64,000 nucleotides of DNA from Purpureocillium takamizusanense (GCF_022605165.1 NC_063068.1:3224001-3288000); one strand, 5' to 3'. Numbered from the stretch's first letter, positions 20,567 through 33,407 are shown. A program made the numbers and translations. Notes: generated by a model from the sequence alone, not told the origin.

Positions 20567-23292
20567 ATGGCCACCGCCGAGCCCTCGACTGCCCAGCTGT
20601 GGGGGTAAGTACTTAGTTGGAGCCGCGCGCGGCCCAGTCACTCTCTCGTTTGCGCCGCGATCACACTGCTGACTCTCCACTGTCAGGCATGCACATAAGA
20701 TCCGCAAGAGTATTCAGAGGCGGCTCGACAAGATCCATACCGACAATGCTTCCGAGGCGGAAAATGCAAAGTTTGAGGCCATCGACGGCCTCTTGGAGAA
20801 GTAAGTCTACTCTACTCCGGCGCCAACATCAAAGAAGGCCAGCCTGTTGACGCCAAGCTAGACTCCGACTCGCCTGCGTCCAGACCATATTTCTCGATTT
20901 CAAATTCGCGACCACCGAAGGCGTCGAACAGGCCCTCTGGGACACCCACATCGCCATCAATGCCGAGTATCGGAGGGTCCTGAAGCGGCCCAAGAATCCC
21001 GCGCAGGCCGTCGAGCGCCGCAAGGTCGAGAAGATGTACCACAGCTTCCTGCGCATTGCGCAAAAGTTTTATATTGGTTACATCCAGCGCCTTGCCGCCC
21101 GCTACGACATTCCGGAATTGCGCTGCGCCGCGCAAGGAGTCGATGCTGAGCAGATGGACTCTGGCGACCGCATCAGCCAGCTCACCGATGACATGAGCCT
21201 CCTCGTCCTCCAATCCTGCCATTCGACCTTGCTGCACCTGGGTGACCTGGCACGCTACCGTATACAAGCGAAGCAGAAGAACTCGGGGTATGAGATGGCG
21301 TTGACATACTACAATCTGGCGCGGCACATCATGCCTCGATCCGGCTTTGCCCTCCACCAGATCGGCATTGTGAATCTCGACTGCGGCAACCACCTCGATG
21401 TCGTGTACAATTTCTACCGATCTCGAGTCTCAGAGGTCCCGCACCCCAATGCAAAGGCCAACTTGGAGAACGAGTTCAAGACTCTCCGAAAGCCAAAAAA
21501 CGACAAGGGCCGACGGAGCCCCTCGACGCCCAACGACGTCTTCAGCTCCTGGTTTGTCAAGCTTCACGCCTTCTTTTACCAAGGCGAGCGCTTTCCACAG
21601 CATGAAGAGCTCGAGCATGAGGTCATGCACCGGCTAGATATGGCCTGCCGCGATGTGACCACCTCGGACACTCTCCTGAAGATGGCGCTGGTCAACATCT
21701 GCGCGTACGACGTTGCTTGCGCAAGCTATGCAGGTACGTTGACTCCAATTTGTTTCGAGATGGCTCTTCTGACGGCCAAAGCAGGGACCAAGACGGAGGC
21801 GGCCTTGCGATTCAGCCAGTTCACGCTGAGATTCAACGCACAATTTTTGTCGAGGATCTGTCGAGCCCTCGAATCAACGCTACGAGAGGCCATCTCCGAA
21901 AGGAACCACAGTGCTTCCGATGGCGGCCACGTAGAGATCGTACCCGCCGTCACATCTTTACTGCCGATTTTGCGAATCTACTGCGTCTGGATCGCATCTC
22001 AGCGCCCTGAGCTCTTTGGCCTAGGCAACACAACTGGTCCCGCCACTCAGGCCATGGTGCAGGTTCTAGCCAAGATTTTCACCCAGCTCTGCGTCGTATC
22101 GTACACGCGGAAAGACCTGGCCTCAGCTCCATACCTGCTGCCCGAAGACCTTGAGATCCGCGGCGTGCCTTCCCTGACAGGGGATTCGGTGCCTGCGGAT
22201 TGCCGCGTCTACAGCGTCGATGGCGTCACTCACAAGCCGTATACCCAGCATCCGGAGCAGCGATTAGACGGCCTCTATGAGGATTTGGCACGCATCTTAG
22301 ATGTCCTTCGCTGCGCTTATTTTATGGCCGAAGACAAGGCCACGCCCCTGTCCTGCGACGTGGTTCAGGATTCACTGGTATTCGAATACCTCTCAGACGC
22401 CACAGCGGTGATTGCGGACCACAACGCGGGTCAGCATCCGTCGTCAGGTTTCGATGCCCAAGCGAGTGGCGCGTCTGCCCAGCAACTGCCAGCTCCCACA
22501 GAGTGGACGGAGCAAATGGTGGTGGCGGAGCGAAACTCGCCCTCGCCGCCGGCTGGCAACGCGCTCGAGGCCCAGACGGAGCGGACAGTCATGGCGATGC
22601 TGAGCCCTTTTCTGGGACCGCCTACGCCCCAGAAGGACGATCGCGGCCGGAACTGCTCCTCGTCCTCGTACGACATGCATACCGACACCGCCAACGACAT
22701 CTTCGCCCCGGCCCAGACGCCTGCGAGGCCCAACTCGTTGACCGGACCGGGCGCTCTGGCACCCTACCCGTGGGCTTGGAACGACATGCCGAAGCCGAAT
22801 CCCGCCTTTGCCGAAGCGTACAAGCGCGCAAGCGCTGAGGTCCCACCCAACACTACAATGGCAAGCAGTCATCCCGCGGACGTTGCGTTTGCGAGTCTCG
22901 GACATGCTGCCCCCAGCCACCGACAGGACCATGTGGGCGGCTCGTACGCTGCGGGAGCTGATGCAGCCCACAGAGAGCACCTGCTGCAGTCTCTGTCAGG
23001 TCATGCCCCCCAACAAGCTGCTGGCCAAGCTGCGCGCTCCCCTCAGCCCCCGTCGGGGTGGGCAGATCTTCCTTCAGCGACGAATGTGCCCTCGTCCTCC
23101 ATGGCGAGTTATTTCTCCCACCCGAGCAGTCTGTACCAGGGCACGCCCGCCAACGGGAACGTCCACGGCCACATCCAGGGCCCCTCGCCCTACAGGCCAG
23201 GGGGAGGCTCTTTCCTTGACGCCCGCGGCCAGACGGGCGACCCGTCATCGCGCCTCGACGAGGCTGCCCGCCGTGCGCCCTGGGGGAAGTGA
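20567..23292 (+). CDS. EST1/EBS1/SMG7-like protein (NMD or telomere factor)
   Basis: Fungal member of the EST1/SMG5-7 family. These bind phosphorylated Upf1 in nonsense-mediated mRNA decay or telomerase RNA. Exons 20567-20604, 20687-20800, 20862-21733 and 21785-23292 give 843 aa. The last intron (51 nt, GTACGT...GCAG, branch CTTCTGAC) is a multiple of three without stops, so its use is likely but not certain; retained, the product is 860 aa. The N-terminal EST1 domain includes LDFKFATTEGVEQALWDTHI. It is followed by the TPR/14-3-3-like Est1-binding region with LGDLARYR and YYNLARHIMPRSGFALHQIG. The C-terminal third is Pro/Ser/Ala-rich and disordered. No PIN domain is seen, which favours the EBS1/SMG7 class over SMG5/6. 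Confidence 0.88.
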
Positions 23293-23951
23293 ACGCGGCC
23301 GGGACAGATGATCTGATCGATCGAGTGCCCTCACTTGGTACCGTCGGCGGCCGGGGGCGAAAGCTGGCGCTAGTTGGCGGTGGATGGATGGGCTATACGC
23401 CTTCTCGTCTTTGGCCCCGGGCGTCTTTGCCGCTCCAAGCGCCGCGCTTGCTCCATGCCTTCCTTACCCGGGCTCACGCTCAACTCAACACCTCCGCGGT
23501 TCATGAGCTCCCCGATAGCCTGGTCGGCATCTCTTCGGAAGACAAAGCCCGGGCATCAAGGAATCATCGCTTTTCTATTCGTGTGATGGGAACAGCTCTT
23601 GTTTGCATTGCCATCAAAGAGTTCACGTGGCTATTGCGCGGCGGGATACGCAGCACATGCTGGGTACGCAACACATGTCAATAGCAGTTGACTGAGCGCA
23701 GCGTCATCGGATGAGCCTGGCCAGACGCGGCCAGAGCGCCGGACATTTGTCTATATTCATATCTTTGAAGTTCAAATAAGTCGGATCGTGGAGGATACCG
23801 AGTCGCTATGCGAAGAGGACCGCAACGTCCCTGGGCTCCAGCATCACAGATGCAAACGCCGTTGTTGAAACTGTTTTCCCCATTTAGCCCTCAACGCCGA
23901 ACCGCACAGTCGTTTCTAACATGCCAAGCGCCTTTGCCCGGGGGCGGTGCT
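23293..23951. other. Convergent 3' region, EST1-like and adenosine kinase genes
   Basis: 659 bp between two stop codons. It should hold two 3' UTRs. I saw no further gene or repeat. Confidence 0.55.
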
Positions 23952-25323
23952 TTACGAAGAGGCCTGGTAGACCTGCTTGGGGAAGGGATAGCTGGAAGCC
24001 TCGAGTTAGCCACAGATGCGTCCCACAAGGTGGAGGAAGAGGGGAGGGGATGAGGAGATGAGGAAACGTGGGGAGGGGAGGTTTCGTTGTGTATGCCGGC
24101 GAGATATAAGAATGACAAGCATGGATTCCAGAGCGAGGTGACTTACGAAGGTCCGAGCTCCTGAATGCTGAGCCTGGCGAGCCACTGGCCCATGTCAATG
24201 CAGGTCTCAAGGGGCTTGCCCTCGAGGAGGCCGGCCAAGAAACCGCCGGCGAACGCATCACCGGCACCGTTGGTGTCGTTGATCTTCTCCTTCTCGATGG
24301 CGTGGACAGGGAACTCTCTGACGCCGTCCTCACCCTGGATGGCGACGAGAGTGGGCTCGGTGCCCTGCGTGACAATGGCAACTCGCTTGCGCTGCTTGTT
24401 CTCCTTGGGCAGGTTGGCGAGGTGGACAGCGACGTCCTTGGGCTCCTTGGAAGGCAGGTCGTGGGACTCGGCGTAGGCTGCGGCCTCAGTCTCGTTGCCG
24501 ATGATGTAGTCCCAGTAAGGGGCGCTGGCGTCGACGGGGTCCTTGAAGAATTGAGGGATGAAGGGTGCAGACAGCGACAGAACGAAGGGCTTGTTTCGCT
24601 GGGCAGCCTGCTTGGCAAGCTCCATGATGGCGGCAGGGCAGACTGTTTGACTTTGTTAGAGGGTCGTTCAAGCACCCAATGGCAGGCGGCGGTTAGGTCT
24701 CACCGGTGAAGTGGAAGCCGCCGACATAGTAGATCTCGGCGTTCTCAACGAGCTGCCAGATCTCGGGCTTCTTCAGGTGGTCGACATCGTAGTGGTTGGC
24801 AGCACCGAGGTCGGTGCACAGACTGCGGTTGTGGCCTGTGATGACGACGCCGCAGCGGCCCGTCTTCTCCTTGGGGTCGACGCGGTACTCGACGCGCAGG
24901 CCAGCCGCCTTGACGGCATCGTGCAGGATGGCCGAGTACTTGTCGTCGCCGGCACCGCCCAGATAGACGACGCTGTTGGGGGGCAGGATGTACTGGGCGC
25001 CACGAGCCGTGTTCTGCGCAGCGCCGCCGGCAATGAGCTTGGCGTCGTAGTTGTTGAGCAAATCCTCGTACAGTGGGATGTGCTTCTCCTCGGCGAGAAT
25101 GGCATCGTTGTCCTTGAGGCCGTACTTGTCCAGGAGAGCCTGGTCGCCGACAGCCTGGATATCTGCAATTGGGGTGCCGCTGGTGAGCAGCTGGGACAGT
25201 AAGACACGCCTGGCTGCTGGACGTGGTCCACCGTTTCAGCAACCAAGGAGGGGGGGGGACTTCATGCGTACCAAGCAGAGGGTTCTCCAGGCAGAGAAGT
25301 CCAAATTCTTTGACGGGAGCCAT
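23952..25323 (-). CDS. Adenosine kinase
   Basis: Phosphorylates adenosine to AMP (ATP-dependent, PfkB/ribokinase family), salvaging the adenosine released by the S-adenosylhomocysteine cycle. Exons 25323-25272, 25162-24704, 24642-24147 and 23991-23952, product 348 aa, the normal family length. The N-terminal substrate signature is LIAGGAAQNTARGAQ (about residue 60). The C-terminal PfkB signature NDTNGAGDAFAGGFL (about residue 292) contains the catalytic Asp and anion hole. The end SIQELGPSYPFPKQVY is standard for the enzyme. The last intron is 155 nt, and the final exon adds only 13 residues. Confidence 0.96.
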
Positions 25324-26212
25324 GTTTTCAGTACCCCAAAATCACAAGATGTAATAACACAAGAGGGAGACAAATTCAAAAAGGAGGGCGGTAATTGACG
25401 CAGGCAGGTTTGGCGAAGAATTTGGAAGAGGGATGGCGGGGTCCTGGGAGAGGAGCAAGGTTAGGTTACGAGCGGGTGGGTGGTGGTGGTGGTGGTGTTT
25501 GGCGGGGTTTAAAGCAGGCTTCAGAGCGACAGGTACGTACCTTATTACCTCTCCGATGAGCACCTTGGTTAGAAGGCAATGGATGTGGGCCGGCGCAACG
25601 GAGACCGGCGGCGGAAAGAACACTCGTCTCGTCGGTCCAGGGGCCGCTCACAAATCATGGCCATGCAAAGACGGCTGGCCGAGGCACATCGGTGCTGTGA
25701 GACTGACCAGGCCGTCTCGGACAAAGTAGGGAGCGTCTCAGTTCGAGTTTTGGTGAAGGTATTCACCGTGGCGTCACCCATGGCCATCAGGGCACTGCGC
25801 CCGACGTCCTCCGACCTGGCTGTATGTGTACCGGCTGCCACTGGCTGCAACTTGCGGTACCAGCCTTGGGTGTGACGAAACTTTTCTGTCAATTCTGTAA
25901 CAACCGCCTCTCAACATCCATCGTTAAATCCAGATACAGGCAAGTCCACTGGAGTGCGTGGCTGTGTTGCCAATATACAATATGCGCACGATACGACGAA
26001 GTACGGCATAAAGCAGCGGACAGGCCAAGTCTCCTCACTCGCGTGGTCGCGCTGCCGACAACATCCACTGGACCGATACGTAATCTTTTGTATACGCCAA
26101 ATGCCATAGTACTTGCTTCTGAGCTACCAGATCCCTGCTCGCAGCAGTACCATCAATAGATGCAAGCAAGCCTCTGTAACACCATCCCAATGAGACCACG
26201 AACCACTGCCCC
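25324..26212. other. Region upstream of adenosine kinase and downstream of uL2 gene
   Basis: 889 bp holding the adenosine kinase promoter (minus strand) and the 3' end of the uL2 transcript. A GGT/CCA-rich run occurs at about 25477-25500. No gene-like ORF. Confidence 0.5.
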
Positions 26213-27260
26213 TTACTCCTTCGTCTTCTGAGTACCGCGCAGCAGACCCGTCCTTCTCGCGGCAATAAGACCGGCCTTCTGGCCCTGGGCGGCGTATCGG
26301 GAGATGGTCGAGGCCTTACCGATATGCTGGTGGTTACCCTGTTGAAGCAGTCAGTACCCGAGCGTCCCCGGCATCTACCAAAGCGTCTCCCGGGTCTACT
26401 TACACCACCGTGAGGATGGTCGACGGGGTTCATGGCAACACCACGGGTCTTGGGCCAGCTGTTGCGCTTGACGGCGAACTTGTGCTTGGCGCGAGAAGCC
26501 TCTGCACGAGCGGATTAGCACATCGGTCGTCCAAATTCCTTCCACGGGCGACACATACTCAGGAGAGGCTTGTCGGTACGGCCACCACCGGCAACGATGC
26601 CGATCATGCCGCGCGAGCCGGAGCTGACGACCTTCTTGGCACCAGAGGGGAGCTTGATGCGGGTCTTGCCCTCGTCGGGGTTGTGACCGACAACGGTGAT
26701 GTAGCCACCAGAGGTGCGGCCCAGGGTGCCACGGTCACCGATCTTCTCCTCGACGTTGGAAACGACGGTACCCTCGGGCATCTCACCCAGGGGCAGGACG
26801 TTGCCGACGGTCAGGGCAGCCTTCTTGCCGGCGTAGATGAACTGGCCGGTGTACATGCCCTCGTTGGCGATGAAAGTCTCGTGGACCTGCTTGAATCGGT
26901 AGGGGTGGCGGAAAACGACCTTGGCGAGGGGAGCACCACGACCTGCAGACGAGAAACAATCCATTGTCAGCCTCGGTCGCCAAGAAACCGTGCACCTCGC
27001 GATCCCGTCGAATGGACGCAACTAACCAGGGTCGTGGATGATGTCGCGGACTACACCACGGATGTAGCCATGGCGCTCGGAGTAATCGAGGTTGCGGAAC
27101 TTGGCCGGGGCCTTGTTGAGGCGCGTGTTGGCCGCTGTCGTCAAGAGTCAGTATTGAATGGCGAGCATCGTCGAGGCAGGCTTCGACTTGGAGGTTCGGT
27201 TGGTGACTGACTGAAAATAGATCCACGACCCTTGCGCTGGTTGCGAATGACTCTACCCAT
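26213..27260 (-). CDS. 60S ribosomal protein uL2 (L8 in animals, L2 in yeast)
   Basis: Core protein of the large ribosomal subunit near the peptidyl-transferase centre. Exons 27260-27212, 27134-27027, 26942-26559, 26501-26404 and 26338-26213 give exactly 254 aa, the conserved eukaryotic length. The N-terminus [16 protein letters not shown], the central [18 protein letters not shown] and the conserved [18 protein letters not shown] loop, with the functionally important histidine, are intact. Introns are 57-84 nt; the first has the less usual donor GTCAGT. The stop is TAA. As in many fungi the ribosomal protein gene is intron-dense toward its 5' end. Confidence 0.98.
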
Positions 27261-29346
27261 GGCGGCTGGTGTTGACTCGACGTTCGAGTTGCTGCTGAAG
27301 GGGTTTGTTGTTAGTAGAGTCGAGCCGCGAGGGCGTGAGGTGCGGTGAAATTACCTGTCTCCCGGCCGCTTGGTGTTTTGACGAGGAGGCCTTGCATGCG
27401 ACGGCTGACAATTTTTTGTGTGCGGGCCCGATTTGCCCGGTGGGGGAGCCCTGACCACGTGACTGGTCTAGGGGAAACGCTGGGCTTGGAGAAGCGAAAG
27501 TCGCTGGCCAATCATCTGGCCCGAGCCGAGCGGCGGAGCTGCCCCACTCTTGTGGGTGAGGCTGGGGGCCAGTCAGCACTCATCCTCTTTACGCGAACAT
27601 CTTTGGCTCGTTCCGCCCCCGCCGCGACGCGCCGACCGTCTTCTTGCCGCCCGATGGACTGCCTCACGCGAGACATACCCTTTGGTCAAGTCACGACGCC
27701 CTGACACGTCCGAGAGGACATGCATACCACTGTCGAGCTCTCTGCTGGCGCGACCAAACCCGCTTCTGGCACGTGTGAATGCTGCTCGGCGCGCAAAGTG
27801 AAGAATTCTGCCGCCAGGCGAATCCCCTGGGCCGTTTCCAGTACACAGCGTGCAGATGTCGAGCGGACGGGGACGATGATGGCCGGTGTTCTGTCGGGAC
27901 ACATGCAGTTTTATCACGGTGTGCGGGCGATCTCAGCTTGAGCGCAAGTGTACCACGCGGAGTAGGTGTGACTGCCTAGTCCAACCGGCCTGGAAAACTT
28001 ACAATATTTGCCGGGAATTTGATTGTGAGGCTGGCATGGCGCACGTCGGACTCAACAACTTGCGGCTGTCTGCGCTACCAAGCCGGCCCGGCGGGCGCTG
28101 ACAAGCTTCCCTGTTCACGGGCGCTTTCATCCATGGCGCTCATCAACAGGCGGGTGCAGAGAAAGGGCGACGCCCTGGCAAGCCAGTGGCGTGGTGCCCT
28201 GGACCTATGTCTTCTTATGAGTCGAGCTCGTTCCCGCATGGTGATCTGACCAGTTTGCTAACTTTCATTATTCCATGAAAACCACTGCTTGCGGTTGGCG
28301 GGAGCGACTTCTTGGTGCTCATCACAAGCACCTTGCGACCGTGGAAACCCACTTGCACACTCGGAGTCAGGACACGATACTGCAACCCCAAGACCGCCAT
28401 TGCCCCTCACCTCCAAGCGGTGGCCGCAGATGCGCGGTGTTGCAGAAGCTCCCCCCTCGGAGTCGCTTTGTTTGGCTACGGGACAAACATTTGTCCACTG
28501 TTGCGCCTCGAAGCCCCCGTCGCCCAGGCAAGGTAATCCAAGCATCGACCGTGTTGCTGTTCGTATTCAACAAAGGCGAGGCTTCTGTTCCGCCATTACT
28601 CAGTTCGAGGCATTTTCGAGAGTGCGATTGTCTACGCTGTCGACTCAAGGCTTCCAAGACCTTGATAATTGACGGCAGGCTCACCGTGAGCCGGATCACC
28701 ATGCTGGACGCCGAATGCAGAATTGCTCGGGGGCGCGGGAGCCGAAGCACTGCCGGAGGCCACGAGACAGGAATGGGCGAGGGACTGGCGTGTTGCAAAC
28801 AAAGGCTGCCTGTCCCCAACCCTGTCTGTCTGTCTGACTGACCGACTGGACTGGCACCACCACCCGCGCCGGCGTCGAGGAACAAAGTGCAAGCAAGCGG
28901 CGGCGGTCAAGCAGGCTCCATTCATCGACCATCGAATGTGTAAAGACCTGCAGCCGGAACCATTGTAGAAAGCAGGCGGGATGGGGACTACCTACGTACC
29001 TACGTAGTGCAATACTACTACTTCTTGGTACTATTTGCTTGGTACGTTATGTAGGGAGGTGCAGTGTCGTGCCGTGCCGTGCCGTGCCATGTTATGTTGA
29101 GTGCGGAGCCGTCAAAGGGCCATGAATGAGTCTGTGACTTTCTTCGGGCTGGCTGGCCGTCAAATGGGGCGGCTCTGATTTGCGGCTCTCCGCAAGCCCA
29201 AGGGGAGGCGGGCGTGGGTTGGCTAGTGCATGCACTTTCCGCGTCGTGTCGTGTCGAGGGGGACTTGCCTCGCCTGGCCTGGCCTCGTCTTTAACTTCCT
29301 CTTCTCCACACAACCGCGACTGCCTCCCACCTCGACCAAATCCAAC
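27261..29346. promoter_or_regulatory. Divergent 2.1 kb region between uL2 and WHIM genes
   Basis: It holds the uL2 promoter at the left and the leader of the WHIM gene at the right. A GTGCC-type array occurs at about 29066-29090 and TACGTACCTACGTAG words at 28992-29008. Several open frames exist but none is protein-like or intron-structured. Confidence 0.5.
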
Positions 29347-31554
29347 ATGGCGGCCGCTGCTGATGATGACTCGTCCGACCTCTCCTCCTTGTCGTCCCTG
29401 TCGCCCGCGCCCTCGGACGACGAGATGGACGCCGACCCCGTGAAGCCCAAAGGCTCCAAGGCTGGCATCCTAAAGTTCTTCCCGAAGCTATCGGACCAGC
29501 CCCCCAAGGAAGCGTCGCCACCACCGCGCAAACGGTCCCCGTCCCCGCCGCACGAGTACGTGCTCGCAGACAATCCTGACATTGCGGTACGTGTTGGACT
29601 ACGCTCCCTCTCAGGCTTCATTCGCTTGCGCCGCGTCGGGCGCGCCCTGTCGCGTCGCCCTTTAATGCGACGCGAAACCACGCGTACCAGCGTCATGAAA
29701 AGGGTAACAGTTGCTGATGCACCGTTGTTGCCGCAGTTTATTGTCATGTTTCGAAACCGATTCAGCGATGCCTTTCCGAAATCCCTCGCACACTTCGGAC
29801 CGCAAGAGCTCGAACGCGACATCGTCGAGCCTATACCCGGTGATCGCGTCGAGCACTTTCTATGCGCGGTCCTCGGCCTATTGCTGAATCGCAAGCAAGA
29901 TGTCAAGTACGAAACGCCACTGCACAGCGTGAATGTGGCTCATGGCTAATGTTTCTTCTCCGTGCAGGCCAGGCCACTACGGGCGAGCTTTGGAAGACGC
30001 GATTGCCGGCAACCGAAACCAGTGGCCAGCGGCTTGGGAAGACAAGAACCCGCTGTCGGGCAACGCGTCATTCAACTCCATGATCCCAACGGAAAGGGTA
30101 GGCGCATATTCCCTCGCGTTTAAATGGCGACTTTGCTAATGGCAAATTTCTTTCAGCTCACTCTACTGCGAGCCCTGATACTCTGGGCCATGGCGTCGTC
30201 CGACACCCTAAAGGGCCTGATCAACCAGTCGTATAAGCAAAACCGTCACGAGGATGACCTGAATCAACCAAGAGCTGTGCAGCCCTGGGGCTCAGACGGC
30301 GACAAACGCCGCTATTTCCTCGTCGAAGGACAGGATGACACCCACTTTCGCGTCTACCGTGAGAGCAATCCGGCCGGTACCAATCGCACGTGGTGGAGCG
30401 TCGCTGGCAGCATCGACGACTTGAAAGCGTTGGCCGAAAAGCTCGATACCAAGGATGGTGGTCCAAAGGCCAGGAAGCTGAGCCATAAGATCCTCCAAGT
30501 CATCCCACGCTTTGAGGCAGGTGAAGAGGTATGGGCTTTCCATCGGAATTTCTCCCGCTATCCCACGGGGGTAGCAACTAGGACGATGCTAACCGGCGCA
30601 CAGAAACGCAAGCGCAGGGAGTACCGACAGATGCGCAAGGAGCAATTTAAGCGACCCGAACCTGGCTTCTCCCTATACGAAGGCCGCACACGTGGCAAGC
30701 GCATCAAGTACACCTACTCCGACGACGAGGACATGTATTCCGATTCCACTGGCTATAGGCGCTCTGCACGCAACACTGGCACGACCACTCCTGCAGACTC
30801 CGGACCAGTGACCACGTCGAGTGGGCGACAGATCAGGGCTCCTCCGCGACTGAACATGGTGGCTGGTGCCAGCGCCCCCGGAAGCGTGCACGGCGAGGGG
30901 TCAGAAGTCGACAGAGACACATCTGCGGGACCGTCGGGACGGCCTAGACGCTCCGCCGCGGCACACCAAAACGGCATGAATGGTTGGGATGACGGCCACT
31001 CGCAGCAGCCATCTGCCGGCACGGATGACGAGGAGAGCGAGGCCGAATTTGGCGACGACGAGGGGGATGCTCATGTCCCCGAGGAATCGGAAGACGAAGA
31101 CGAGTTTGACGATGACGAGGCCATGGTGGAAGATGACCTGGACGACCATCCACAGAGCTTAGTGGTGAAGCTCTCGGTCACACCGCCAAAGCTGAGGACT
31201 GCACTGGCTCCGGTGGGCCAGGCAACTGCCATGTTGCCAACGCCCGACGCTCAAGACTGGAAGAGTAACGTGAGCACCCCGAGAGGGCCTGCCGTCGACA
31301 CGGAGGAGTCGCCGATCCAAGACTCGATCTCGGTCGCGGCTGGGTCATTGAAGGAGATCTCTGATTCCTCCCCTCTGCCCGCTGGAGTTGAGAGGCATGC
31401 GACCCCGCCGCCTTCGGACCAGCCCTTTGAGCTACAGCGCCCTCCTACGAACGGACCGGTGGCTGCGGCCTCGCTGGCATTTCGTGGAAGCCCGGAGAAG
31501 CACCAGGCACAACCGTTGCCGCCACCGGTCGTTTATCTTTCTGGTCGGGAGTAA
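29347..31554 (+). CDS. WHIM-domain-like nuclear protein, putative ISWI-complex accessory factor
   Basis: Exons 29347-29586, 29737-29906, 29968-30097, 30157-30528 and 30604-31554, product 620 aa. Introns 1 (150 nt) and 4 (75 nt) are multiples of three with no stop. After an acidic/Ser-Pro N-terminus come FIVMFRNRFSDAFPKSLAHF and FLCAVLGLLLNRKQ, then LTLLRALILWAMASSD (WHIM1-like) and KRRYFLVEGQDDTHFRVYRE with a TWWSVAGSIDDL block (WHIM2-like). This arrangement is that of WHIM proteins, which contact linker DNA in ISWI-type remodellers. The C-terminal half is basic then very acidic (around residues 435-475) and disordered, with KRKRREYRQMRKEQFKR just after the globular part. The family assignment is by recognised motifs. 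Membership of a specific complex is inference. Confidence 0.8.
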
Positions 31555-31877
31555 ATGTAATGGTACTGATGATGGCTTTGGAGTTGGGTCTCAGGACGAT
31601 GGCGTACGGTACGGTATAGAGGGTCTCGCTTTCGAGAACGCGTTGGAGGTGTCACTTTGGGGGGACACAGGGGCTTTGCACGCGTAAACTCGTCCGAGGC
31701 TGGGGAGGGCTGCTTTGGACCATCGCAAGGGTATATGGAGCCCTTACTGCCCGTGGATATTGCAACATGGCGCCGCTGGCAACATTCATGCCGGCGGTCA
31801 TGTTGATGGCGTCCTATGTAACATGACAGAGAAGCAATACAGACGCACCCCGCGACACCATTTCAGGTGTTGGCTGG
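31555..31877. other. Convergent 3' region, WHIM and DUF1770 genes
   Basis: 323 bp between two stop codons. It is expected to hold both 3' UTRs, and nothing else is visible. Confidence 0.6.
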
Positions 31878-32480
31878 TTATGAGAATCTGCTCCTCTGAT
31901 TTGGTATTGCCCATTTATTGACACCGTACCACCACCTTCGCACCCTGGCGCCCACTGTGTTGCCGTGTAACCTCGCGTTGCGATTCCAATGTTGCCAACC
32001 ACAGAGGAGAAGGTTGTATATCAGGCCTTGAGCTAGGGGCATGACGACCTTTTGAGGCGTGAGCCACGGCGCTTAGGGCAGGGAAAGTCTAATGGGTAGA
32101 CAGGGGCACCGCCTTACCTGATCTCGCATCGTAATCAACGACACCTTCCACCAGGTGTCGGCATTTGCTATGCTGTGGAGATAGCTCTGCTCGAAGCGCA
32201 AGTCGGGCAGGGGCGGGAGGTTGTGCTTCCGCGGGGCGGGGCGGAGAACGCTGTAGGGAATCTCGTCCTCTTCGTCCTCGTCCTCGTCCTCGTCATCGAC
32301 GCCGTCGTCGATGTCGGGTAGCGCGTCGCCCATGTCACTGTACCGGGAGCTCTCCAGAGTGACGGGCACTCTCTTCTCGGCGGCGGTAGACGGGGCCAAG
32401 TCGAGCCTGGGGTCAGGGTCGGTCCGGATGTGGCCAGCCTGGACCGTGGCGGCCAGCTCCGCGGGGAGGGATGAAGACAT
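31878..32480 (-). CDS. DUF1770 family fungal protein
   Basis: Two exons, 32480-32118 and 32048-31878, 177 aa. The 69-nt intron runs GTAAGG...AAAAG. The first exon has SSSLPAELAATVQ, an acidic tract (about residues 70-90), then LPPLPDLRFEQSYLHSIA and TWWKVSLITMRDQ. After splicing it continues VVMPLAQGLIYNLLLCGWQH and NARLHGNTVGARVRRWWYGV. That order is what I recall for fungal DUF1770 proteins, whose function is unknown. The hydrophobic C-terminal part may be membrane associated. The start is the ATG at 32480 in context CTCACCATG; the frame extends upstream only via a GTG. Confidence 0.88.
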
Positions 32481-33407
32481 GGTGAGCTGTTGCAGCAGCA
32501 GCTGCTGGCCCAAGTCGTCGGCGGCCCGTGTGAATGCCCTTTGTCGGGAGGGAAGGGTCACGGCAGTCGAGGCGTGACTGTCAATGGGCGCTTGGCGTGG
32601 ATGGTGTGGTCGTCGGGATGCGGCCGTCGTTTTGCCGGCGGTGAGGTTCGCTGGTAGGTACGTGCGAAGTACGAGGTAGTGGGAGGTGGTGACGACGGGC
32701 AGACAGTGACGATGTTAGTGCATTGTACTTTGCGGGTAGTTGTCGGCTGTAGCTGGGTACTGTAGTACAGGATGGGTAGGCCGACCAGGGGCCCCCGATG
32801 TTGTCCCGACTCGACGCGGGCAGCGCTCGTCCGCCAACAAAGGGCGGGTCGTCACGGGCGGCCTGGATGCCTGGCTGGGGAGCGGGCAGGGAAGGGCGCA
32901 GTGGCCTCCCTGCTACAGCGCCTCTTCGCCCTCGTTTCCCACGCTGGAGCATTGATTGTGTCATGGGGCTCCACCTTGGGCTCTCGCCGCCCGCACCTGG
33001 ACAATCGACGACGGATCCAGCCAGCGCAGCCCAAGGCCACTATGTTTACAGCGCCTCGAGCGCCCGCCCACCTGCCCGTGCCAACATGGATGGAGGCTGG
33101 CATGGCTGGTGGACGGACAGTGGAGGCCTGGTTTGGTCTGGTGGTGGTGGTAGTGGTGGTTCAAAAAATTCTGAGCACGGGTCGCCGCCCTGGATAGACC
33201 AACCCACAGCGCCGCCCATCGTGTGTCACCGCGCCCGCGTCCTCCCTCCTACTCTTCTTACTCTTCCCACTCTCTCCTGCACACAACGCACACCTTCGTT
33301 CACGCCAGTCCGTTTATTCGACACCGCCTCCTCCTCGACGACCGGAGGACGCAGCTGCATATTTTGCTCGCAACGACCCCGCCCTCCCCCGCCGAACCGC
33401 CGTCAAA
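32481..33407. promoter_or_regulatory. Divergent promoter region of DUF1770 gene and eRF1
   Basis: 927 bp between divergent starts. The eRF1-proximal part (33230-33405) is strongly CT-rich, ending CCGCCGTCAAAATG, a typical leader for a highly expressed fungal gene. A GGT/GTGG run lies at about 33139-33160. Confidence 0.55.

Noticed and set aside
32481..32561. 27-residue N-terminal extension of the DUF1770 protein
   Set aside because: It begins at GTG. ATG 32480 has a good context and fits the family start better.
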